Of a stretch of 5,683 bases of DNA, positions 1 through 5,214 are shown piece after piece (the first letter of the stretch is position 1; each line of letters opens with the position of its first letter). The DNA comes from Gammaproteobacteria bacterium. GTDB lineage: Bacteria; Pseudomonadota; Gammaproteobacteria; SZUA-229. Made by a program: the position numbers and the translations under genes. The notes beneath the pieces were generated by a model. The model made no database searches. It had not been told where the DNA came from and saw only the letters and a list, made by a program, of their open reading frames with translations. The DNA lies in the NCBI GenBank assembly GCA_029879605.1, contig JAOUQA010000152.1, positions 1 to 5,683 on the forward strand. The letters run 5' to 3'.

Positions 1-402
1 GAAACACCTGTTAAACAGTCAGTTGAAGAGGTGCAGAAAATAGTTGAACAACAGCCGGAACAGTTAATAGAACCACAGGTTCAGGGGGAACAGCTGCAGG
101 TGGAGAACCAGTTGCAGATCAGGCAGAAAGAGCAGTACCTGCAAGCTCTCATGAAACATATTGACGCGCACAAGTTTTACCCTTCGGCTGCAAGAAGGCG
201 TGGTATAGAAGGTGAAGTAACTGTTTCATTTGAAATCACCACAGATAAAACAGCCTTTAATATAGAAGCGCATAGTGATATTAGTGTGCTTAAGCATGCT
301 GCTATACAGGCAGTGCAGGATGCCAGTCCATTTCCTGAACCACCGGCGAATATTATTTTATCAACTCCAGTGGTTATCAGCATGGTTTATGCGCTTAACT
401 AA
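1..402 (+). CDS. TonB-family energy transducer, C-terminal part (5' end outside window)
   Basis: The frame is open from the first base, so this is the last 133 residues of a longer protein. Residues 58-79 read KFYPSAARRRGIEGEVTVSF and onward, the classic TonB C-terminal signature (YP..A...G.EG.V.V.F). It is followed by a helix (LKHAAIQAVQDASPFP, about 97-112) and a last strand ending in VVISMVYALN. In the family this domain contacts the TonB box of outer-membrane receptors and passes on proton-motive force from ExbB/ExbD. The membrane anchor and first part of the periplasmic linker are missing from the window. The linker that remains (residues 1-48) is rich in Gln and Glu (14 Gln, 9 Glu) and not in the usual Pro-Lys/Pro-Glu repeats. 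A GTG at base 31 is not a credible start because the frame continues upstream and the anchor would be lost. Family is confident; receptor partner unknown. Confidence 0.9.
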   Translation, partial: ETPVKQSVEEVQKIVEQQPEQLIEPQVQGEQLQVENQLQIRQKEQYLQALMKHIDAHKFYPSAARRRGIEGEVTVSFEITTDKTAFNIEAHSDISVLKHAAIQAVQDASPFPEPPANIILSTPVVISMVYALN

Positions 403-442
403 ATATTTTTATTCTAATTAATTACATTATTTTGTTATTTAT

Positions 443-465
443 CAACAGGGCTGTTTTTTCTGTTG
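443..465 (+). terminator. possible weak hairpin with T-run after the TonB gene
   Basis: CAACAG (443-448) can pair with CTGTTG (460-465) around an 11-base loop that contains six T residues (454-459). A shorter alternative pairs AACA with TGTT and is followed directly by Ts. The stem is short and lies 40 bases after the TonB stop codon, so termination here is only a possibility. Confidence 0.25.
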
Positions 466-540
466 TAAATCCATTTATTGTTAATTATATTGAGTTACAG
501 TGCTGATTGTTGATTTGTTTATGGCAGTAGGCGTGGTGTA

Positions 541-582
541 AGTAAAAATAAAAGTAAAAGTAAAAGTAAAAGTAAAAGTAAA
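541..582 (+). repeat. hexanucleotide tandem repeat (AGTAAA)7 next to a ribosome binding site
   Basis: Seven tandem copies of AGTAAA are present. The first (541-546) and the last five (553-582) are perfect, and the second (547-552, AATAAA) has one change. The tract ends at the Shine-Dalgarno sequence of the beta-barrel gene. It is in frame with that gene and would read Ser-Lys repeats. However, the in-frame codons back to the TGA at 511-513 contain no ATG, GTG or TTG, so it is most likely untranslated leader. Simple repeats like this can change copy number by strand slippage, which here would alter promoter-to-RBS spacing without changing the reading frame. Confidence 0.9.
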
Positions 583-587
583 AGGAG
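582..587 (+). promoter_or_regulatory. ribosome binding site of the beta-barrel gene
   Basis: AAGGAG lies 7 bases before the ATG at 595. It is the strongest Shine-Dalgarno match in the window and fixes the start. The last hexamer repeat runs directly into it. Confidence 0.85.
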
Positions 588-594
588 TTATACG

Positions 595-1164
595 ATGCGT
601 ATTTCAAAGTTGGTTCTATATGGTCTTTTCCTTGTTCATTCATCGATTTTAAATGCTGAAGCAAAGTTATTTGTTGAAGGCGGGTTTCATTTTGGAGGTG
701 AAAATCTTTTAGATGTTGTTTATGTTGGTGGAGGCAGTGACTCGATTGAGGCTGGTGGTTTAATATCCGGGGCTATAGGATTTGTCTCTGATATAAATGA
801 AAGTTTTAATTTGCGTACATCGTTCGGCATTAAGTTTGATAGTATTACAGCGACTAATGGTGATGCGGATTTCACGCGTTTCCCATTTGAAGCGATGCTG
901 GTCACTAATAATGGAATTGAAGAGTTAAATTTTGGTATGGGTTTTACTTATCATCTCTCTCCTGAGCTTAGTGTAAATTTACCATCTTTGACAGGTAGTG
1001 TAGATTTTAATGACGCCTTTGGCATGGTTGCAGAAATAGACTACCAGTTAAGTGAAAGGGCGTATCTTGGGTTTAAGGTAACTTTTATCGACTATGAAAC
1101 TGAAATTGCTTCTATTTCGGTCGATGGTAATAGCTTTGGTGTTGTTATAGGAACCAGTTTTTAA
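595..1164 (+). CDS. small outer-membrane beta-barrel protein of unassigned family
   Basis: The 189-residue product starts with a signal peptide: Arg2/Lys5, a hydrophobic core at about 6-19, and a likely signal peptidase I site after Ala23 in NAEA|K. The mature part (about 166 residues) has alternating polar and hydrophobic stretches that look like roughly eight transmembrane strands (about 24-34, 54-64, 70-82, 94-104, 109-120, 142-152, 156-167, 179-189). It has no cysteine and ends in Phe (GVVIGTSF), the usual signal for assembly by the BAM machinery. The size fits eight-stranded barrels such as the OmpA/OmpW-like group, but I cannot place it in a named family. The start is well supported by AAGGAG at 582-587. 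It is separated from the TonB gene by 192 bases and converges with the HD-GYP gene, so it is probably transcribed alone. The repeat tract upstream may affect its expression. Localisation is fairly sure; function is unknown. Confidence 0.75.
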   Translation: MRISKLVLYGLFLVHSSILNAEAKLFVEGGFHFGGENLLDVVYVGGGSDSIEAGGLISGAIGFVSDINESFNLRTSFGIKFDSITATNGDADFTRFPFEAMLVTNNGIEELNFGMGFTYHLSPELSVNLPSLTGSVDFNDAFGMVAEIDYQLSERAYLGFKVTFIDYETEIASISVDGNSFGVVIGTSF

Positions 1165-1187
1165 GCCAGGTTAGTAAATACCGGCTT
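1163..1187. terminator. hairpin between the two convergent genes
   Basis: AAGCCAGG (1163-1170) can pair with CCGGCTT (1181-1187), giving seven base pairs with one bulged A and a 10-base loop. It overlaps the stop codon of the beta-barrel gene and lies 44 bases past the stop of the HD-GYP gene. There is no T-run after the stem on either strand, so it is at best an atypical terminator or a transcript-end hairpin shared by the two convergent genes. Confidence 0.35.
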
Positions 1188-1230
1188 ATACAGGGATGTT
1201 TGCTGGTTTTATTACTGGCTGACATGGTGT

Positions 1231-2364
1231 CTAGCCAAAGCTGTTTTCTTTAAACTGTTGTTGAATTAATTCAACTTGATCCATGTTTTCGATCAGGGCG
1301 TTTACGCAATCCTGATCAAGAGTTTCTCCTGCCATGCTTTTCAGGGTTGCAATCGCATCCTCATTGCTCCAGGCTTTTTTGTAGGGTCGCGAACTGGTAA
1401 GTGCATCAAATACATCAGCGACAGCTACAATGCGAGATTCGAGAGGTATTTCTTCACCCTTAATGCCACTTGGGTAACCTTCGCCATTAATACTTTCATG
1501 GTGATATTTTGTGATATTGCGTAATACATCTATATATTCGACATTTTCCAGTCCAAAATTTGCCAGTAGTTCGTCAATCATTTCACAGCCTTTTCTGGTA
1601 TGAGATTGCATAATTACTTTTTCATTTTCATCCAGTTCGCCCGGCTTCATCAGGATATGATCTGGTATGCCAATTTTTCCAATGTCATGTAGTGGTGAAA
1701 ACATAAAAATATGTTCAATATAGCTATCTTCAAGTCGGTGTTTGTCAGCCAGTGAAATAGCAATCAGCCGACTGTAACGTGACATGCGATCCATGTGACT
1801 ACCTGTTTCCGGATCGCGTAAATGAGTGATATGACCGGTCGTCTTAATCGCAGCAGTTAAAGTCTGTATTGATGCAAGTTCATTAACTACCATAAGCGAA
1901 ATAATATGGCTATAAACATCAATTTGTTCCAGTACCATTTCTGTGAAAACGTCAGTCTCATAAGAATTAAAGAAAATAAAGCCAATAAAAACACCATTGT
2001 TGAACATGGGTAAAGTATAGCTGGCAGCAAAACCACTGCGCGCTATTCGTCGAGTATGCTCATGAATGTTGTCACTGTCTTCAATAGTAAGAAGATTGTT
2101 AATGACCCTGGGCAATCCTTTTTCTGCAAGTTCCTTCAGGGAAGGCGCTTCATCAAGCGGGACCTGGTAATGGGGTAGAGGGTTACCATCGATGCTGCTG
2201 TGTAAATAGGTTTTAAGTAAAGTGGTTTCCGGGTCATAAATGGTAATTGCGACTCGGGCAATAAATGGGAAAATTCGACTTATAGATTTGTGAGCCGCAA
2301 TGATTTTTTCCTTGAGTGGTGCGTGTTTATTTAGCTCTTCTAGGATATCGCGGTGTTTGTTCAT
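1231..2364 (-). CDS. GAF and HD-GYP domain protein, probable cyclic di-GMP phosphodiesterase
   Basis: This 377-residue protein has no signal peptide or membrane segment and should be cytoplasmic. Residues about 20-160 resemble a GAF sensor domain, and about 170-360 form an HD-GYP domain. HD-GYP enzymes hydrolyse cyclic di-GMP to pGpG and/or GMP. The expected metal ligands are all visible: Glu186 and His190 in ETGSH, His226-Asp227 in LHDIGKIGIPD, His255, His288-His289 and Asp317 in VAD. The GYP triplet is at 296-298, followed by DALTSSRPYKKA. Keeping Glu186 suggests a three-metal site, by comparison with the characterised Persephonella enzyme. One oddity is that the usual HHE(R)xDGxGYP reads HHESINGEGYP, with Asn293 in place of Asp. 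The ATG at 2362-2364 has an AGG six bases upstream, and a good -10 box lies further up. The gene is monocistronic by position, divergent from the amidotransferase gene. The ligand of the GAF domain is unknown. Confidence 0.92.
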   Translation of the reverse strand: MNKHRDILEELNKHAPLKEKIIAAHKSISRIFPFIARVAITIYDPETTLLKTYLHSSIDGNPLPHYQVPLDEAPSLKELAEKGLPRVINNLLTIEDSDNIHEHTRRIARSGFAASYTLPMFNNGVFIGFIFFNSYETDVFTEMVLEQIDVYSHIISLMVVNELASIQTLTAAIKTTGHITHLRDPETGSHMDRMSRYSRLIAISLADKHRLEDSYIEHIFMFSPLHDIGKIGIPDHILMKPGELDENEKVIMQSHTRKGCEMIDELLANFGLENVEYIDVLRNITKYHHESINGEGYPSGIKGEEIPLESRIVAVADVFDALTSSRPYKKAWSNEDAIATLKSMAGETLDQDCVNALIENMDQVELIQQQFKENSFG

Positions 2365-2391
2365 GTTTGACCTGTAGGGCTTTAATTTTCA

Positions 2392-2397
2392 ATTATA
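2392..2397 (-). promoter_or_regulatory. -10 box of the HD-GYP gene
   Basis: On the minus strand this reads TATAAT, a perfect sigma70-type -10 box, 27 bases before the ATG. The -35 region is poor; the best match, TCAACA (plus-strand 2417-2422), has a long 19-base spacer. A weak -35 would fit a promoter that needs an activator. Confidence 0.5.
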
Positions 2398-2429
2398 GGA
2401 AAAAACCAATAAATTGTGTTGAAAAGCAT

Positions 2430-2445
2430 CACGATTTTTATCGTG
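2430..2445. promoter_or_regulatory. perfect inverted repeat, possible operator
   Basis: CACGAT (2430-2435) and ATCGTG (2440-2445) are exact reverse complements around TTTT. The site lies in the divergent intergenic region, centred about 40 bases upstream of the HD-GYP -10 box, a typical position for an activator or repressor site. There is no gene end on either side, so it is unlikely to be a terminator. The binding protein is unknown. Confidence 0.45.
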
Positions 2446-2454
2446 TTAATGACG

Positions 2455-2470
2455 ATAATATCAATATTAT
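2455..2470. promoter_or_regulatory. second perfect inverted repeat, AT-only arms
   Basis: ATAATAT (2455-2461) and ATATTAT (2464-2470) are exact reverse complements separated by CA. The centre is 25 bases from the centre of the preceding inverted repeat, roughly two and a half helical turns. AT-only palindromes arise easily by chance in AT-rich DNA, so a regulatory role is tentative. Confidence 0.3.
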
Positions 2471-2518
2471 TTATATCAGGGTCATAGTAATACGTTTCAT
2501 TGCTGATAGATGTATATA

Positions 2519-2542
2519 AGTAATGAATTAAATTAAATTACT
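2519..2542. repeat. AATTA triplet repeat inside a 6-base inverted repeat
   Basis: Three exact tandem copies of AATTA occupy 2526-2540. The flanks AGTAAT (2519-2524) and ATTACT (2537-2542) are reverse complements. The segment lies just upstream of the amidotransferase -10 box, where the -35 region would be, so a protein bound here could affect that promoter. It may also simply be low-complexity AT-rich DNA. Confidence 0.35.
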
Positions 2543-2568
2543 CAAGACCTTAATTCATGTGTTCGCGT

Positions 2569-2574
2569 TATAAT
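2569..2574 (+). promoter_or_regulatory. -10 box of the amidotransferase gene
   Basis: TATAAT is a perfect sigma70-type -10 box 32 bases before the ATG at 2607, predicting a leader of about 25 bases. No good TTGACA-like -35 box is found at 16-19 bases upstream, which suggests weak basal activity or dependence on another factor. Osmotic control would be expected for this pathway, but the sequence does not show it. Confidence 0.5.
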
Positions 2575-2606
2575 AATCTAGTTGATAGTTGTCAGGGGTA
2601 TGTAAT

Positions 2607-4391
2607 ATGTGTGGCATTTGCGGAGAATTCAGATTTGATAGTGGTGCGCCCGACCTTGCCTTGACTCATCGTATGATGACCCGGCTGGAGCGTCGCGGGC
2701 CTGACCATGGCGGCAGTTTTTCTGATGGGCCAGTGGCGCTGGGGCATCGACGGCTGGCGATTATTGATCTTTCTGAACATGCCAATCAACCGATGGTGGA
2801 CCAGGAACTGGGACTGGCCCTGGTCTTTAATGGCACTATTTATAATTTTCCGGCCTTACGCTCAGAGTTGCAGGACAGGGGTTATCATTTTTTCTCGACG
2901 GGTGATTCTGAAGTTATATTAAAAGCCTATGCAGAATGGGGTGATGCCTGTGTAGAGCGATTGCATGGCATGTTTGCTTTTGCTGTCTGGGATATGCGTA
3001 AGCAGCGTCTTTTGCTCGGTCGTGATCGTATGGGTATTAAACCTTTGTATTATACGTTTAATAATAAGCGCTTACGTTTTGCTTCCAATGTTCAGGCGCT
3101 GCTGTCTGCTGGTGATATAGATACTTCAATTGATCCCATTGGGTTGCATCACCAGCTTACCCTGCATGCGGTTATCCCGGCACCGCATACGATATTAAAT
3201 GGTGTTAAAAAGATGCGCCCTGCTCATAGTTTATGTTTCAAGGCAGATGGCAGTTGTCATGAACAGGCCTACTGGCATTTGAATGCTACACGGCCTGATA
3301 AAAATATGGATGAGCAGGACTGGGTGAATGCAATTCATGATAGTTTAAAATCTGCTGTTGAAAAACGTAAAACCATTGCAGATGTGCCTGTAGGTGTTTT
3401 GCTATCTGGTGGCCTGGATTCCTGTTTGCTGGTTGGTTTGCTGGCTGAAGCCGGTGTTGGTAATTTAAAAACCTTTACGGTTGGTTTTGAAGACCAGCCT
3501 GAAGAAAAAGGTAACGAGTTTGAATTTTCTGACCAGGTAGTAGAAAAATTTGGTACTGAGCATCATAAGTTTTTTATTCGTAATGACAAGGTGCTGGATT
3601 ATTTGCCTGATGCAGTGGATGTTATGGCAGAGCCGATGGTGGGGCAGGATGCCGTTGCTTTTTATATGTTGTCCGAACAGGTATCAAAAGAAGTTAAAGT
3701 GGTACAGAGTGGCCAGGGTGCTGATGAAGTGTTTGCCGGTTATTTCTGGTATCCGCAAATGCATGAGGCAGTGGGTGAAAACGAACTGGATCGTTTTGCT
3801 TCACGGTATTTTGACCGTGATCATGAAGAATATTTACAGACTGTAGCCAAGCAATTTCATGGTGATGATCATACTGGGAAGCTAATTGCAAAGTTACTGG
3901 CTGAAGGTAATGCAGATGAATACCTCGATAAGGTATTACGACTGGATGTAACTACCTTGATTGTCGATGACCCGGTTAAGCGTGTTGATAATATGACAAT
4001 GGCCTGGGGTCTTGAAGCCAGGGTGCCATTTCTTGATCATGAACTGGTCGAACTGGCCGCGAGTATGCCCCCGGAAATGAAAATACAGAGTCATGGAAAA
4101 CACGTGCTGAAAAAAATTGCCCGGGGACTGATCCCTGATCCAGTGATTGATCGACCCAAAGCCTATTTCCCTGTGCCGGCATTAAAATATGTACGTGGAG
4201 AATTCCTGGAGTTCATGCGTGAAATTCTGCACAGTGACAGCGCCAGGCAGCGCGGATTATTTCAACCTGCCTATGTTGAAAAGTTACTGGCTGAACCTGA
4301 AAAATACCATACACGTTTACAGGGCAGTAAGTTATGGCATCTGGCATTACTTGAAATGTGGCTGCAACGTAATGTAGATGGGGCTGTTTAA
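2607..4391 (+). CDS. asnO: asparagine synthase-like amidotransferase, probable N-acetylglutaminylglutamine amidotransferase
   Basis: The 594-residue protein has an N-terminal class II glutamine amidotransferase domain (about 2-190) and an asparagine synthase-type ATP-pyrophosphatase domain (about 240-590). The start must be ATG 2607 (GGGG at 2595-2598, 8 bases upstream) and not the upstream TTG 2589, because the catalytic Cys has to follow Met: MCGICGE. Other visible elements are RRGPDHGG (29-36), GHRRLAIIDLS (46-56), FNGTIYN (74-80), GDSEVI (99-104), the ATP-binding SGGLDS (267-272) and SGQGADEVFAGY (368-379). The full-length similarity I recognise, including DDPVKRVDNMTMAWGLEARV and RPKAYFPVPALKY, is to the family that amidates N-acetylglutaminylglutamine to the osmolyte NAGGN, not to ordinary AsnB. 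Glutamine would supply ammonia and ATP would activate the acceptor carboxylate, in the cytoplasm. The usual partner, an acetyltransferase/ligase gene, is not adjacent. Amidotransferase class is certain; the NAGGN assignment is from memory of the family. Confidence 0.88.
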   Translation: MCGICGEFRFDSGAPDLALTHRMMTRLERRGPDHGGSFSDGPVALGHRRLAIIDLSEHANQPMVDQELGLALVFNGTIYNFPALRSELQDRGYHFFSTGDSEVILKAYAEWGDACVERLHGMFAFAVWDMRKQRLLLGRDRMGIKPLYYTFNNKRLRFASNVQALLSAGDIDTSIDPIGLHHQLTLHAVIPAPHTILNGVKKMRPAHSLCFKADGSCHEQAYWHLNATRPDKNMDEQDWVNAIHDSLKSAVEKRKTIADVPVGVLLSGGLDSCLLVGLLAEAGVGNLKTFTVGFEDQPEEKGNEFEFSDQVVEKFGTEHHKFFIRNDKVLDYLPDAVDVMAEPMVGQDAVAFYMLSEQVSKEVKVVQSGQGADEVFAGYFWYPQMHEAVGENELDRFASRYFDRDHEEYLQTVAKQFHGDDHTGKLIAKLLAEGNADEYLDKVLRLDVTTLIVDDPVKRVDNMTMAWGLEARVPFLDHELVELAASMPPEMKIQSHGKHVLKKIARGLIPDPVIDRPKAYFPVPALKYVRGEFLEFMREILHSDSARQRGLFQPAYVEKLLAEPEKYHTRLQGSKLWHLALLEMWLQRNVDGAV

Positions 4392-4707
4392 TATTCTCAA
4401 TTAAAATTTAGAACGATTAAAGTCCAGAGTGATACTGATAGAAATAAATAATGAATAAGAGAGCAATTAACAGCATGATATAAGACGGAAAAGCCGATGT
4501 CTCAATCTTGTGTAATTTATTATTTAAATATTAATATCTTCTTATGTGGTTCTGGTTCTCTGTTGATGCATTTGCATTATGTAGTCACTTGCTTTATGTC
4601 AATCATCCTGCGTTATTCAGAGGTACCAGCTTGCCAGTTAGCTGATTCCCTGTTATGAATATCTATTGATTTTAATATATTCAAGGAAAGCCGTTTATCT
4701 ACGGTAT
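4392..4707. other. intergenic region without a convincing gene
   Basis: About 315 AT-rich bases separate the amidotransferase and rhodanese genes. I find no clear terminator. The only structures are small: CGGAAAAGCCG (4486-4496) with a 3-base stem, and the palindrome ATGCATTTGCAT (4566-4577). An open frame of 53 codons (4497-4658) with a weak GGAA upstream encodes a hydrophobic peptide, but nothing about it is recognisable. A TAATAT (4673-4678) could be a -10 box for the rhodanese gene, without a good -35 box. The length argues that the rhodanese gene is not in one operon with the amidotransferase. Confidence 0.5.
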
Positions 4708-5175
4708 ATGATAAGTTATATGTTGAGTGTCATTCGAACGGGTGTAGTAGTCCTTGCTCTTCTCCTTACTAGTGTTGTCTATGCTGAGGAAAAACCAGCA
4801 GCACCTGACAGTATTAAAGGTGCAGTATCAGTTACTGCAGAAGAAGTTATTAAACTGATTTTTTCAAATCCTGGTATTGTGATTGTTGATTCCCGTAAAA
4901 AAACAGAATACCTGAAAGGCCATATTGAAGGTGCTGTGAATATTCTTAATACGGTGATGTCACAACAGGACCTGGAACAATATTTAACAGATAAGAGTTC
5001 AGCAATACTGTTTTATTGTAATGGGCCAAGATGTATGCGGAGTTCAGATGCTGTAACTAAAGCATTAAGCTGGGGTTATACAAATGTGTTCTGGTTTCGT
5101 GGTGGTTGGAAAGAGTGGACAGATAATCGCTTTCCGGTAATTACAGGTGAATACCTGTATCCAGATAAAAAATAA
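4708..5175 (+). CDS. secreted single-domain rhodanese-like protein
   Basis: The 155-residue product has a signal peptide with hydrophobic core at about 12-24 and a likely cut after Ala26 in VYA|EE, so it should act in the periplasm. A rhodanese domain spans about 43-147: IVIVDSRKKTEYLKGHIEGA (57-76) is the typical N-terminal part, and the active loop begins at Cys104 in YCNGPRCMRS. WFRGGWKEW (129-137) is the usual final motif. Rhodaneses carry sulfane sulfur on this Cys as a persulfide, moving it between thiosulfate or persulfide donors and acceptors such as cyanide or thiols. Cys109 is a second cysteine in the same loop. The start is uncertain: ATG 4708 and ATG 4720 (151 residues) both give a complete signal peptide and neither has a good Shine-Dalgarno, while an upstream TTG at 4666 would put a polar stretch before the signal. 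It lies 39 bases before the next gene, so the two are probably co-transcribed. Substrate unknown. Confidence 0.88.
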   Translation: MISYMLSVIRTGVVVLALLLTSVVYAEEKPAAPDSIKGAVSVTAEEVIKLIFSNPGIVIVDSRKKTEYLKGHIEGAVNILNTVMSQQDLEQYLTDKSSAILFYCNGPRCMRSSDAVTKALSWGYTNVFWFRGGWKEWTDNRFPVITGEYLYPDKK

Positions 5176-5200
5176 TGTGGCAAATGCTTCTAGAATGATC

Positions 5201-5204
5201 AGGA
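5201..5204 (+). promoter_or_regulatory. ribosome binding site of the membrane sensor gene
   Basis: AGGA lies 10 bases before ATG 5215. An in-frame TGA at 5206-5208 rules out any earlier start, so together they fix the beginning of the gene. Confidence 0.55.
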
Positions 5205-5214
5205 ATGACCAGTA

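Noticed and set aside
31..33. GTG 31 as the start of the TonB-family gene
   Set aside because: The frame is open to base 1 and the protein would lack its membrane anchor.
521..541. Six-codon leader peptide (ATG 521 to TAA) upstream of the repeat tract
   Set aside because: No Shine-Dalgarno and no attenuation-like codon run; such mini-frames are expected by chance.
541..582. Repeat tract as a CRISPR array or iteron origin
   Set aside because: The unit is only six bases with no spacers, and no replication gene is nearby.
2316..2519. Plus-strand open frame of 67 codons across the divergent promoter region
   Set aside because: It overlaps the 5' end of the HD-GYP gene and crosses the inverted repeats, and its product resembles nothing.
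2589..2606. TTG 2589 as the start of the amidotransferase gene
   Set aside because: It would add six residues before the catalytic Cys, which must be exposed directly after Met removal; ATG 2607 has a good Shine-Dalgarno at the right distance.
4566..4577. Palindrome ATGCATTTGCAT as an operator
   Set aside because: Five-base arms in AT-rich DNA, about 130 bases from the nearest start, with no matching second copy.
4666..4707. TTG 4666 as the start of the rhodanese gene
   Set aside because: It adds 14 mostly polar residues ahead of a complete signal peptide and has no Shine-Dalgarno; ATG 4708 or 4720 is more sensible.
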